Source of the DNA: Monarcha castaneiventris obscurior
Lineage: Eukaryota; Chordata; Aves; Passeriformes; Monarchidae
Length of the DNA: 64,000 nt
Assembly: GCA_026261815.1 (NCBI GenBank)
Contig: JAMPIT010000484.1
Coordinates: 15,846,501-15,910,500 of the forward strand
Direction of reading: 5' to 3'
Part shown: piece by piece, positions 38,901-51,261 of the stretch
How the letters are laid out: each line of letters begins with the position of its first letter
Numbering within the stretch: position 1 is the stretch's first letter
Program-made: the position numbers and the translations under genes
Notes under the pieces: generated by a model
What the model saw: the letters and a program-made list of their open reading frames with translations, nothing else
Database searches by the model: none
Told to the model about the DNA's origin: nothing

Positions 38901-41612
38901 CAATCCATGGTTCAAACTGGAACCTTTGCTAATAACTTGTATTTTATGTATGCTAATAACTATGTATTTTCTGCATTGTCAGGCCAGCAGGGACAAGTCA
39001 GCTGGGAGGCACAGGCAGTAGAAAATATCTGTGTATGAAAAAGACCATGGTGAAATAAACTGTGGCATACAAGAGAGTTAATCTAAAATCCCAAAACAAC
39101 TTCATTTCCTACAGAAGGATCTTGGAAAGATAAGTCTGCCGAGAATAAGGAGTTAAGCTTTCATTAGTATTTCCGAAGTGGCCTTGGAAAGGGCCTCCAG
39201 AAGAGGGATTAATCTGGCCTCTGTCAATTAGCTCTCACTCTGTCATAATGAACCACCTTCTACAAGAGAAACTGGCCCTGCCTGACAATATAACACAGCT
39301 ACAACATACCCAGTGACACAAGAAATGAAATGGTATTCATTACAAGCAGCTGAACTTTTCTCAGAATCTACTCTGATGGGTGACTTAATTCCCTTAAATA
39401 TTTATCCAATAATGAAGGAGCAACAATTTGATTCTCCAGCAGCTCTGGAGATAGTTTTCCAGTGACTGAATGAAAACACAGTGAGAGTCTTCTCTGAAAA
39501 ATGGAAACTCAAACAATACCATGAACCCTCAGTAAAGTTTCATGACACATTAGCAGCAAAGTCAGTTTGAGCTGGGTCATCTGCTGTGTCCATGTGTGGC
39601 ATTGAACTAACACCAGAACAACTCCAGCTGTGCTGTAAAGCAGATCAGTAAAAAGATTAAGGGTTTGTTTTGCTTTTTGGTTTTGTTTGGGTTTTTTTTT
39701 AAAGAAACACACACAGTTTTTGTGGTGGTTTCAACAGTCTGGGATAGATCAGCACTACACACAAAACAACACAGGAATAGCTGCTGAACTGAGGGGCAAG
39801 CAAGTGAACTGTCAGGGCAGGTCTGCCAACCAAACCAGCAGCTCATGAAATTACTCTTCTCAGCAAAAACTGGTATTATTACATGAAAGGCATTAACTAG
39901 ATAATAATATTGTTCAAAATGATGGACATTAAATGCTGTCTCACTCAACATCTCTTCTGTTGTAACAGAGAGGATAAGCCTTTCCCTTGAGTTTATAGAG
40001 AAGACTGGGAACTGGAATGGATTCTGGAGGTATAATGTCCTAGGTCATGCAAAAGAGAGAAAGTAAGGGGGTTTTTACTGTTTCTAACAGGTAAAACCCC
40101 TTTCTAGCTGAGATTTTTTGATCTTGGCTGAACATCATTTGCAATGTGTAGAAATCTAATTAAGGGGGTAAGAAGTTCAAGGACAGCACAAAAAAACCTC
40201 ATTTTATAACAAATCCCACAACCTTTGCTGCCCAAGTCCACAGCCTCACCTGATTAGAAAGTACAGAACTTGCTATATCATGTCTGATTTTGTGGAAGTC
40301 AATATTCTTAGCAGAACTTGGGATAAAAAGCACCAGGTCATCCCCACACTCACTAGACCTCTGAAAATGACAGGCTCCACCTTACTCACCAACAAACCAC
40401 CCCTGTGAATTTGGTATTATGAAAAGTTACCAACACTCCAATAATTTCTTAATTCCTAGCTTTAAAATGCCCAAACTAACCATTTCACTAATTGTGTGGT
40501 CTGAGGGCCAAAAGACATAATGCTTCCCCCTTGGTTTTGCTTTTACCTCCATGTGTCAAGCTAATAGTGTTGTTGAATGTGGTTAGTGACAATGGCACTT
40601 TATCTCAGAAAACTATAATTTAAAAGCACAGTTGTGTTTTTCATGTTCTTCCCACTTTTAGGGATGGAATTCTGTGGAGAGCGGAACTGAAAACTGCTTT
40701 CATTTTGTTACTCAGAAACATTAGGGCCAAAGGAGTGCTTATGACACTCCAGAAAAGACATAAATTTCTCTGAAAGTTTGGGTTTGGTTCTATGTTTGCA
40801 TGTGTGTCCCTCAGGTGGGGCTAATTTCTGTCCCTTCTTACTGTACATACCTGTATTTGTAATTTTCAGTCTTGCCCTGCTCGTATTTTGATGGCAAGGA
40901 GCTGCATTATCACAAAAATATCTCTCCAAAGAGATAAAGGGGAGAGAAGAGGTCACCATGAATCCAAAAGGTAATGAAGGCACAGAAATATCTCTTCTTG
41001 GAATCCTGAAGTACAGGCCTTCAGCAGAGGTGACAGGGAAGTTTTCCTTTCACCTATTAAGAACATGAAGAGTTTCAAATGTTTTGTTTTATCTACTTTG
41101 GAACAAAAGGAAAAGTAAGAGCAAGAGAGAAATTCTCTCACTCAGACTTAAGCTGTCAGAATGGAAATGAAGGGAAGAAATCAAATATAATTCTCTGTGA
41201 TAACATCAAATGACTCAGAAGCTGTAACAAACTCTCTTCAGAAATACTGTTAGGCAGAGTAAAAGCTCCCTTGTCTTCCTCTTTTCCACTTACACATCCC
41301 AAGATTTGCTGTGAAAGGAAACACCGACATTTTCCTCCAAATCTTTAGGGAGAAACAGCTTCATGTTTTTGCAGCTGCACTTGCCAGAACACTGTTCCCA
41401 CCAGTCCCTTGGCTCTTTCCTCAAATGTCCCATAGTTCAGATTCCTTCAAGAGTAACTGTCAAATCCTCATATTAGTCCCCAGGACACAGAGACATAATC
41501 CCTGTCTTAAAAGACTTCAAATGATTTTCCCATTTTGCAGTTGGTACAGCTCCTTCTATGTAACACTGCCAAAAAACCCAACACAGCAAAGTGACCAAGC
41601 CAAAAAATTTGA

Positions 41613-41646
41613 TTTTTTTTTCTGTTTTTTTTTTTTTTTTTTTTTT
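41613..41646. repeat. Poly-T runs (T9 and T22)
   Basis: Two T runs, 41613-41621 and 41625-41646, are separated by CTG. They create the poly-Phe centre of an open frame at 41311-41976, which is therefore not called as a gene. They could be the tail of an old minus-strand retroposed sequence, though no body was recognised. Confidence 0.8.
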
Positions 41647-42912
41647 AATTATTTCAGGACCCAGAAGCTGTCAAAGGCATACACAATCTGTTCAAAGCAG
41701 CAGTTGGGCACACGTGCCTTGAATTTAGAAGTTGCCCACCTGGATCTGTGTTGGGGGCTTTTAGAAGTTCCCTCACAAAGCCCAGAGCACCAGAACAAGG
41801 CTCAGCACCTGAGAACACTTTGCTTTGTTCTCCTTGGCAATGTTAACATGTTTATCCTGTCAATGCTCACAGAACAGCCTGGCAGTGTTCACCCCAGGAG
41901 ACTGAACCTCATTAAAGACAGCAGTAAGACAAAACAGCCCCCTAGGCCAGGTACCTCACAGGTATCTTTTGCTTGACTCTGCCCACACAAGCAATCAAAT
42001 CTAGTAAAAGGTTAAGAATAGGAATACAATGGGTGGGAGTAGGAATATTACAAGATAACAGCAAGTAAGACACATCTCTGCTTCAGTTCTACTAGCTGTA
42101 GCTACTCCAAAAATTAAAGGATTGTGAAAAAATACCTGCTACCCCTGCACATGAAGTTAATTAGGGTTAATCTCTAACGCCTGCCTAACACACTTACACC
42201 TGCGCAGACACGCTGACATCTAAAAAAGACTTGTTTACTGTGCTGACCTACACTGTACATAGCTTTGTGAAAAGTAATGAGTATTTTTCAGCAATTAGGA
42301 CTACACACAATAATGAGATGCAAAGAACAACAACTTTCTTCATCACAGGTCTGTTCTGTTGAAAATTAAAAACAGTTGGAAGCACTCAGCCTCCAGATTG
42401 TGCTGAAGTCTTTTAGAAACTCTCACTGGCTAACACCTGCCTTAGAAGTAACAACTTAAAAATCAAAGAAGCCTTGGTTGCCTCTGCAGCATTGACCTGC
42501 ACGTGGATGTGGTTCAGTAGCACAGGGCACGGGATGTGCTGGCAACCTCAAAGCAGCTGCCAGGCAGGAATACAGCTCCTGAGGCAGAGAACTTCCCTCA
42601 GCTCCCCTCACAGGTACTGCAACCAAAATAGTGCACTCAGTATTTATAGCCCTACAAAGCACTCCAAAGGCTTTAGTCATCAGTGTGTGACGATGGGCAC
42701 ACCCCTCAAGGGCTAAAAATGAAAAACTGTTCAGGACTGCTGACCCGGATCTGGTGAGTGATGCACCTACTCTCCATCAGCAGGGACATTTTACTAGCTC
42801 CAGGTTTCCCTGCAGTTATTTACCCAGTGACATCTGAGCCCTCCTTAACGACATGCCTCAGGCAGAGCTAATGATTATATGATTAATCTGCATAACCCTT
42901 GCCTTGAAACAA

Positions 42913-42943
42913 CTCTTGTCAACTCTTGACAAGAGCAGTTGAC
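42913..42943. repeat. Nested alternative inverted repeats
   Basis: CTCTTGTCAA and TTGACAAGAG form a perfect 10-bp stem with a 3-base CTC loop at 42913-42935. The overlapping pair GTCAACT (42918) and AGTTGAC (42937) forms a second 7-bp stem that cannot coexist with the first. No function is inferred. Confidence 0.6.
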
Positions 42944-45498
42944 AAAACTGCCTTCCCAGCCCCTCCAACACACAGCAAGCCATGCAAAATAAATTCTTAA
43001 GAGGCAGCAGGGCAAGGTCATTTGAGCCCTCCACATCACTTAATTCCAAGTGTATGTATATTCATCCAGCCAACACAGCAGAAAATGCCTTTGCTTTCTT
43101 CAAAAAGAAAGTGAAACAAGCGATATTTGCTTTAAATAAATGGCAGCAGGTGACATACCTGGCAAAACATACCAAAGTTAAACTTCACATGGTAATGAAG
43201 CCTGAGTTTTCTATGGAATGATTTACCAAACCGTGTTTTAGCAGAATCAAAAGGCTTTAAAAAATTAAAATAAAATCACCACAAACCAAAAAAATCACAC
43301 CTGGTAGAATCCCTCAACCCATTTTTAAGCTTTTCTATAAAACTCATGTGGGACTTCTCAGCTTGTTGCCAGCACAGACTGCATCAATCTGAGCTTTTCA
43401 CTGTTCTTCGAAAGGGTGCACCAAGATAAGATTTCCAAGAAATCACAGCTGGTGTGCTCACAAATGAACAGCCAAAGCACATATGAAAAGAAAGATTCCT
43501 TTTAATCCCCTCCACGATATCTATTTCCTTCTTTGTTAATGAAAAACACAGAATGCAGATCTCAGTTTTTATAAAAATGCTTAAAACTGATGGTATCAGA
43601 AACTCCACAGCTTAGCTGCAATTAACTGTGATTTCCACTGCCCAAAATCATCTTGAGGATAAGAGCTCCACATCCTGTTTTGATTGCCTTGCCTGCTTGT
43701 GTTTCTGTGCCCATGTATAAAGAACACTGAAGAGCAGCATGGGGAAAAGCAAGAAAAATCCAAAACAAATTATAAATAAGAAAATTGAATCGTCACCTAT
43801 TTCCCTAGAATATTCACATTTTTCTCTTGCTTCTCATGCTGTAGAAAATGATTAAAGTAGAACTAAAGAAAGCAGCATGTAATTTGCAGCAGTGTATTAA
43901 TGAAAAAAATACTTATTTCTAAGCACCTCTCCTTATCCAACCACCACTTCCACACAGTGGTACTGCAGAACAGCTTTAAAGCAGGACAGTAGAATGAAAA
44001 AGTACATAATATAGCTAAGGATTGTCACAAAACCTCTTGATTACTTTCCTAGGCACTGCTTTCTTCAAGAGTCTTTGCAGAAGTCCCCAAGATAAAGAGG
44101 TCTGTGTTTAACTTCTCTTGTACGAGATGTAGGATACAGTGATAGAACACTAGAAAGGCACATAATTGGTATATAAATACACTTTCTGGCAATTCACCTC
44201 AAATAGAAAGAGAAACAAAGCAAGATATAAATGGGCAAAGCCCATTCCCTTCTGGAGATTGGTTCTGATTTTATTTCTAAAGGGTCAAACTGCTTAACCA
44301 TGTGAATTTGTATTTTTACTGCTGACAGACAAAGCTGACATCACTTACAAAGAAGGCTTGAGAATCCACTTTTAGGTATTTATTTTGATAAACTATTTAG
44401 CCAGAAGGTTGTTGCACTGAATTTGCATCTGTGCAGAAAGATCCAGACGATATTTAAGTTTGAATGCCTTTCTAGCCTGCACATAACCTAAATGCATTTT
44501 ATAAAAATTGATTAGTTTTTAACCAAATATCTTCTTGCTAGTGATACACACATTTAAATTTTAGGTGCCACCCAAGAAAACTGAATTTTTATTCAGCAAT
44601 GAACTCTCTTTGAACTCAGAATGTCCAGAAAGGTTTTCTGGCCATTGCTCCACTCAGAACAGTGTCAAAAGGGCACAGACTTAAAGAATCTTTTCCCACA
44701 AGGTGTGTCCCTTCCCGGGCTGTCATCTGACACACACATGAAAAACACCCAGTGACCACAGAAGAGAATAGCTTAAGGGACAAAGGTGACAGCTGTACAA
44801 ACATATTTTCAATGCCAGGTTTATGCAGGGCAGTGAAATGCTTGGTTCTTAACCTTCTGAAGCCATCTTATATAAAGTGTCCCCAATTGTTTCCAAGAAA
44901 AATCAAAGGCATAGAGCTCCAAAATGAGACTTTACAGAAAAGTCAAACATCTTGGAAAATGAACAAGCCAGATTTTGCCTGTGGCAAATTTTACAGAAAC
45001 CTCTCGACACTGCCTGAAAGGCTGGTTTGGTTTTGCTTTGAGTTTCTACCTCTTGGCTCTTGCCTGAGAAGGCTTGGGCAGATCTCAGTTTTAGCTTTCA
45101 AATTACAAAGTGTCCGTGGCGTGTTTGACACGGCTCCAGGACAGCGATGTCACACAGGCTGCCCTGAGCTGCACAAGGCCCTGGCACCGTCCTGTGCCAG
45201 GACACAGCCTGCCACTCCTCTCCTGCAGGGATTCAGAGCACACAGAAAAGAGCAAAGATGTGACCTAGAGGGGTGAAGCTTTGCCTGGTGTACAAGGGAA
45301 AATAAATTCATTCCAAAAACTAGAAGGAATTCATGTAGTGCACAAAAGGGGACTCCCTTTGGTACCTGACACCTCCAATAATAAAGAAATAGCTGAGGAG
45401 TTAGAACCAGGTGAGGCCAAGAAAGACCCTGATTTCCTTGTTCATCAATGATGTATGTTAACATTCAGCCTACAGCAAGATCTATTTGGAAGCCAGTT

Positions 45499-45705
45499 GC
45501 TTAAAAGGATCTACAAGTATGAGGAGGGATTTTTCACCCATCTGAATAGAAACCAACATCATCCTCCTTCACTTATTTCACCTTAAAGAGCTCCAGGTTG
45601 TCTGTGAACTCGACTACAGGAGTCAACAGAACTGGAACAAAAACTCTGCTGCCTTCCACTGAAAGCAGTCCAGGACAATTCATGGGTTTTCAGTCAGATT
45701 TACTG
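45499..45705. repeat. Direct repeat, copy 1 of 2
   Basis: This sequence recurs at 46963-47170 at a constant offset of 1464 bp. Over the core 45521-45697 (177 bp) the two differ at only 2 positions. The 22 bp to the left are less alike, with about 5 differences, and homology fades after 45697. The sequence between the copies (about 1.26 kb) is unrelated to either. There are no TG...CA ends and no obvious target-site duplication, so it does not look like an LTR pair. Confidence 0.92.
45582..45658 (-). CDS. Candidate exon inside repeat copy 1 (minus strand)
   Basis: On the minus strand TGCTTTCAG precedes 77 bases and AAG|GTGAAA follows. The frame enters in phase 1 and leaves in phase 0, giving 25 complete codons that read EGSRVFVPVLLTPVVEFTDN and then Leu-Glu-Leu-Phe-Lys. 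This alternating hydrophobic pattern resembles beta-strand protein, but it matches no family I know. The identical 77 bases occur at 47046-47122. The acceptor lacks a long pyrimidine tract. A plus-strand frame is also open across the same bases, so the strand is not settled. Confidence 0.2.
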
Positions 45706-46962
45706 AGGCTGATGCAAAGGACAAGAACAGCACAGCACAGGACCACGATTCTGTGGCTCTGCCACTGGGTTTTCCTGATGCTGTTTTAAGCAGTGCAATT
45801 CATTTAATAAGGAAAAACACGTAGATTTGAGCAGAAAACAAGGTACACAGCTGAGCTGGTCAGGAATTCTTTGATGAAATACCAAATAAGACTTTTAACC
45901 TGATGTGGGAAAAAACTCAGCTGAAGGAATAAACAAAATGTAAATACCAATTTACCTGATACTAACAGGTGTTTTCCTGTAGTTGTCACGTTGCTCCTGA
46001 GTCACAGTATGAAAATCCCTTACCAGAAGAATCAGGTCAATAGGAGTATCCACATGAAACCAGGAACATTAAAAAGAGGAAAAAAAAATATTTACACCTG
46101 AGTCAGCATCAACCAGACTGAATCACTGTCAGACAAACAAGGAAGTTAGGAAACTCTATCTGACAGGTATTTTGTTTGGGAATTTCCTCTTCCATATAAC
46201 TTGAGATATTTTAAATCAGTTTTTATTGCAGAAGCTGATTAAAGGAACAATGAGGGGAAACTAAATAGTCCTCAAAATTGAGTATTATATTAATAGCATT
46301 AAATGACTGTGTTCTCTAAATCCAGTCTCCTGACTGTTGACATATATAGCAATAAATTGCTTTCACAATTATTTATTTGATACATAACAACACATTTATG
46401 AACATACATGGCTATCATAGTTTGCCCAGCATGCACATTATAATATTATTTGGGTTTTTCACATTAATGCACTCCTAAGTCTTTGCAAATTACAAAAAAC
46501 TTACTCTGTTGATAAAGAAAACTTAAATGCAGATAATGTAAATTTAAATGCTCAGGGTATATTGACTTGCACTTTACAAGTTTTTCAATGCACTTTGAGG
46601 AAGAGATGGGGGTCTATTTCATTCCTGGTGTAGAGGACAGTATGTGGCCCTGGTATCAGAAAAAATTGTGTTTTAGAGAGTATTGAAGCTGGAGACAGAA
46701 GGATTCACCCCACCGGAACCACAAGAGAGGAGAATCAGGGCAGTAACACTGCTCAGTTATCTGTGAGGAATGCTGGTATAAAACTTGCATTATATTTTAT
46801 CCCATTTACTGTGAAAGCACTAGAGGACTCTAATCCCAATTGCCATAAATGTCTTTGCTTTAGTTGATGCTCACGCTTATCCTCTACATATTAGACTAAA
46901 ATACATGGTTTTCTCTTCACTCAGTGGCTCATCCCTTTGGCTCAGGACTTGACCTCTTTACA
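45706..46962. other. Unique 1.26-kb spacer between the direct repeats
   Basis: AT-rich unique sequence without recognisable genes or transposon features. It does not resemble either flanking repeat. Confidence 0.5.
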
Positions 46963-47170
46963 GCTTAAAGAGGTCTTCAAGTAAGAGGAGGGATTTTTCA
47001 CCCATCTGAATAGAAACCAACATCATCCTCCTTCACTTATTTCACCTTAAAGAGCTCCAGGTTGTCTGTGAACTCGACTACAGGAGTCAACAGAACTGGA
47101 ACAAAAACTCTGCTGCCTTCCACTGAAACCAGTCCAGGACAATTCATGAGTTTTCAGTCAGTTTTTTACT
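46963..47170. repeat. Direct repeat, copy 2 of 2
   Basis: Partner of 45499-45705, in the same orientation. The two differences in the core are G/C just outside the exon-like segment (ACTGAAAGC against ACTGAAACC) and G/A in CATGGG against CATGAG. Such high identity at this distance implies a recent duplication or gene conversion. Confidence 0.92.
47046..47122 (-). CDS. Candidate exon inside repeat copy 2 (minus strand)
   Basis: This is the same 77-base open segment as 45582-45658, with no differences. It is preceded on the minus strand by TGGTTTCAG and followed by AAG|GTGAAA. If this lies within a gene, the two copies would be duplicated exons with the same phases (1 to 0). Including both would break the frame, since 77 is not a multiple of 3, so they would have to be alternatives. 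Function unknown. Confidence 0.2.
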
Positions 47171-50100
47171 GGTTTTTAAAAGTGGTTTTCAAAAGCGGTT
47201 GCTCTGCATTGTTGAAATCAAAGGATGGAACTCTCATAACATCACTAAAATTCCTCCATCACCTTCAGCATCTTAAATCTACATTTTGGTCTCTGGTCCA
47301 CTGCACTGTACAGAGCTCTACTTCTACACATTAGAAAACCTCCTTTTGGTCATGACATTTTGCTACTAAGTTTCTATGGCAGTAACTAAAAGTCATTTTC
47401 AATGCCACTGAGTTTGTTTCATTAAAATTAAGTATTTCTAACCAAATACATTAATCCCTCTTGAACAAGTGTGTCTGTGCACAGGAACAAAAGAAAATAC
47501 AAAGCTTTCATGGCAATTTAGGCAGACGGAATACAGAAAATATAGTTATTAATTTTAATCTGACTGAAGTTCACAGAGCATTCCTGCCAGCCCTCAACAC
47601 TGAAAGGAAAGAATAAATAATTTCCCAACTGACTTCTGCTTCAATAAGATATAGAAACCAGATGAAAACATTGCTTTTTATAATCACTGGGCTAATCAAA
47701 CATTTCTGGCAGACTCTGTAGCAAGTGAAGGACTATAAAAGAATATTTTAGTCCTCTTTGAAAAGTGTATGAGTGAGAAGAAATGAGATTTTTAGTGAGT
47801 CACTAGATATTTGTGTAACATTAAGTAAATTTTGTCTAGGTAACACTTAGAAAGCTTTTGTTATTCCAAACCTTTATCTTTTAAATGGAAGTATGAGAAA
47901 TATCCATCATTCACACTCAATTTACTCTTGAAGAATCCTACAGCTGCACTTCCAGTACTAAGGAGTCTAAAGTAAGCAAATGGACAGCTCATGGATAATG
48001 AAAAGAAAAAAGGAATCTCTTCGTTCCTTCTGAAAGCCTTTCCATGTAAAAGACCCAATGAATTGCATTAGTGATGTCCAAGCCTGTGATGTTACTGCAG
48101 AATATTCTGAGTTTTAAATTTTTTTCCTCTGAAAGAAATTACTTCCTTTCCTGGAAGAAGCATTTCCAATACCCAGCCAGCAAAATCCATTACACAAGGG
48201 CCATAAAGGTACTCTCAGATCATTCTGGCTTGAGCTGCATTTTCTCTGCCCTATCTATAGATTTATCTCAAATCTCTCTCTACACCCTTCTGAAGATATT
48301 GATGCAAACTTTACTTCTCACTTGCCTCCCTCCCCCATTATGGTCAGTCATCTGTTCTCTTATCAAAGGGCATCCTTCCCTTTTTATTTGTGTGAGCCTC
48401 TTCTAAAGAGATTTTCATCTCAAATTCCAGAAGCTGTAATATTAACATGCCCACTCCATGCCATTCATTATCTTCATTACTCAGCCAAACATTCTACTTT
48501 CCTGCCCCCTTACAGTTGTCACATCTTTTCAAGTCACGAGATTTCAATTTACACAGGATTGGGTGAAAAGGGCTCCTTTCAGGCACAACTATGGAAAAAA
48601 ATATAAACAGTGGCAGATTTTTTCCTCCCAAAAACTCAGATGTCAAATTCAAATGATCACATGAGAATGTCACAAGAAGTTTCCAGCCAACACATCTGCA
48701 GGATAAAGGTTGACCCAAACACGCTCCAGAGATTCAGAAAATAAAGAAGTCCCTGCTTTTCATACTTTTTAAAGATAATTTTGTTCTAGTCTTGGTTTCC
48801 AATAATTTGAACAGTAAAATTACCATCTGTGATGTTGTGCTTGTTTCAAGCAGAACTTTCAGTCATTTGGCAATAGCCACGTACCACAGGGAAGAATCAC
48901 ATCATAAAAATATGACCTGCCACACATCTGTAAAGGCTCACTAAGTTTGAATGCAACATCATTAAACACCCTGATTTTTTTTTCCCCTTTGTTGTTTCAA
49001 ATGTATTTCTTTTGCTTACACTAAACCACAAACAGAAAATTAAAGGGTCCACATGAGTGGTTAGAAAACTAAGTGTACTCTGCAAAGAACTTAATAGGAT
49101 TAGGAAAACAGTAGGATTTCTTGTTAAATAGGGAGCAAGGAGACTGTTTATGAGGTTTGGGGGTTACTTGATCTATTCAGGAAAGCGTCTTAGAGAGCAG
49201 CAGCTGATCACAAGTGGAAGGTGTGGGGCACAAGGGCACATAAAACATGCCCTGAGCACAAGAAGGAGCAATTCATTCCTTTCATCTCTTCTGTGCTCTA
49301 CTCAAAGAGGAGATCACTATTTCAACAACTATTGCAAACTGACTAAAGGAAAATATTTTATTCCATTCTGCAAAACTTTACTCAATAACTAAGGAAAAAA
49401 ACAGTAACAGAGTCACCAGAAGTTTGGTAAAGAACACAGGACAAAGCAAGGAAGCACAGTAATATGGATGCAAATGGATTTTCACATTTAAATGAGATCC
49501 AGCCTCATGAATCATTAACATTTCCATCTCACAAGGACAAGTTATCTCAAGACATCTATCTAACTGCTTTGATGTTCTTTAAATGGGGCATAAATACATT
49601 TCCTTCTATTACATTGCTGCTGTCAAAGACAAGCTTGGTGTGGTTTAGTTTTTTGCTGTTTGGAGTTTGGTTTTTTTTGTTGTTTGGGGTATTTTTAACC
49701 CCTGCAGTTTCATTTTCAACAACTACACAAAGCACCTTTCCCTTCACAGAAAACAGCAGAATTTTACGCCTAAATGAGTCTGTGAGACAAAGATAAGCAT
49801 CTTCTGCTTCATGATGGAAATCATCCTGATTTTGCAATTGATGATTTGTAAAGCTACAAGCCAAGTGATGAAACCTGACACCCTGGACAAGCACCAGCTC
49901 CTGACAGAACAGACAAGCTTCAGCAGCCATGGAACTGAACTCTGCAGTTTCCATTTGCAATCCAGCTTCCTTGTGGATAAAAGCACTACATGGATTGTAA
50001 TACATGCCTGAGCACCACTGGTTTAGATCATTTTCTACAAAGCATCTCATTTTAGATGTTTCACTTATAATGCAAATAAACAACAAAAGAAGGTCACTAA

Positions 50101-50260
50101 CACATGACCTTTTGTCTAAAGACGGTGTTTGCCCTTGCCAAGTACTGCATTCCTTCAAATCCCCTGGGGACTCTCTGCATGAATGATTTTGCATCTGAAG
50201 TTCCTTACCTGTACTCCACCTATGTCTGAGCTAACAAAACACCAAAGCTCAGTAAGTTAC
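47171..50260. other. Non-coding stretch
   Basis: AT-rich sequence with a G/T-rich low-complexity tract at 49636-49697. A 212-codon minus-strand open frame at 49556-50194 crosses this tract and has no flanking exon evidence, so it is not called. A strong minus-strand donor (GTACAG|GTAAGG) lies near 50207, but the frames reaching it are very short or stopped. Confidence 0.45.
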
Positions 50261-50410
50261 TCCAGATTCCAACACTTGGAAGTGAAGTTTGCAGCTGAGC
50301 TGGGCTGTGACAGAGCACACTGTTGCTCTTTATCTTGGTTTTCCCCAGTGTAGAAGGGTTTTGTTCCTCACTGAGGAATGATAACCATTTCAGCTCTTCA
50401 TCTGAGGGCT
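50261..50410 (-). CDS. Candidate internal exon, minus strand, unrecognised product
   Basis: The minus strand has an acceptor (CATTTTTGACAACATTGCAG), then 150 bases open in a single frame, then a moderate donor (TGGA|GTAACT). Entry and exit are both phase 1. The 49 codons include Pro-Ser-Asp-Glu-Glu-Leu-Lys-Trp-Leu-Ser and a Lys-Thr-Lys-Ile-Lys patch. The phase can join 24145-24272 (A + AA, lysine). It cannot directly follow 51121-51261, since T + AG would make a stop, so one of the two is false or another exon lies between. No family is recognised. Confidence 0.25.
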
Positions 50411-51120
50411 CTGCAATGTTGTCAAAAATGGGTTTTAAACACTGCCATAGTAGCAGCATCCCTTCCTTAAAGGTGTGCTTTTCACACCCTCTCCTGTATC
50501 ATGTAGCTGCTGGATTTCAAGCTTGAAAACCCTGGTATTTCAGGACCCCACCTAACACTGACTGAATTTTATCAGAACTGCTCTTAGGACAGCAAGTGGT
50601 CCAGGACACAGTTTGAAATTACCAAAGTTATAAGTGACAGATCTTTCATTAGTAATAAGCTGAGAACAAAGCCACAAGAGTACAGAGACATGAATACCTT
50701 ATCCATTATTGCACTTTACAACATTTAACAGACGTCACTAATAAAAGCAGATTATAACAATTAAATATATGTAATCCCTTTCATGAAAATATAATCAGAA
50801 AATGTTAAATTATTTTATGCTATTTATGCAAAGATCCTCCATATGTAGCAAGCTATTCTGAAATGCAAGTTAATTGGAAACCAGACACAGCACATCCTGC
50901 AAGCCTGGGCTCTGTGGATGAACACTCCCCAACAACAGCAGCCCCAACTGGAGCAATTTCAGCCATCACAGACCCGGACGTGGTTTCTTTATCTTTTCAG
51001 TTCACTCTGCTTGCCCTGCAGCTGAACTTAACCTATTAATATATAACAGTAAGGAGAGATTTCCTCTGGAGACAGCAATGCATTTAAAACAATAGGTAGC
51101 TGGCATTATTTTCATCTTAC

Positions 51121-51261
51121 AGCAAAAGCAAGTGATCACGTAACAGCTCTCCTGGTCTCCAAACGCCTCATGTTTTAGAGCACATTCCATTTTACAGGGA
51201 TCACAGGAGACAATTTCTCCCAGATCAGGCACAACATCGGTGCAAACCAGCACCTTCTCAT
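51121..51261 (-). CDS. Candidate internal exon, minus strand, cysteine-rich, unrecognised
   Basis: The minus strand has an acceptor (ATGTTTTATTTAATGCTGCAG) and a strong donor (TTTTGCT|GTAAGA) bounding 141 bases, phase 1 to 1. The open frame reads Glu-Lys-Val-Leu-Val-Cys-Thr-Asp and continues VPDLGEIVSCDPCKMECALK, ending Ile-Thr-Cys-Phe-Cys. Six or more cysteines, two of them as Cys-X2-Cys, could bind metal or form disulphides, but the spacing fits no family I can name. Three CpGs lie in the segment although the flanks are nearly CpG-free, which mildly favours coding. The upstream candidate at 52437-52470 has a compatible phase. Confidence 0.28.

Larger units (their letters stand above)
32931..45221. 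other. 12-kb stretch without a recognisable gene
   Basis: AT-rich sequence. Visible items are a 24-bp-period duplication of GCTAATAACT at 38928-38975, a G/T-rich tract at 39660-39701, a T22 run at 41625-41646 and nested inverted repeats at 42913-42943. A GC-richer patch lies at about 45000-45260. An acceptor-like site after the T22 run (exon start 41658) opens 63 codons beginning Asp-Pro-Glu-Ala-Val-Lys, but no donor or polyadenylation evidence makes it callable. Confidence 0.45.

Noticed and set aside
41311..41976. 221-codon plus-strand open frame
   Set aside because: Its centre is a poly-Phe run encoded by T9 and T22 tracts. The halves on either side have no homology I recognise, and a frame bridging a homopolymer is not evidence of a gene.
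45150..45464. Minus-strand frame downstream of a strong acceptor ending at 45223
   Set aside because: The acceptor is strong, but all three frames are open for more than 20 codons because of local GC richness. No donor or polyadenylation signal defines an exon.
45499..47170. LTR retrotransposon bounded by the direct repeats
   Set aside because: The repeats lack TG...CA ends and target-site duplications, and there is no primer-binding site, polypurine tract or retroviral coding sequence in the 1.26-kb spacer.
49556..50194. 212-codon minus-strand open frame
   Set aside because: It crosses the G/T-rich tract at 49636-49697, has no matching splice pair, and its peptide is not recognisable. It is likely to be chance.
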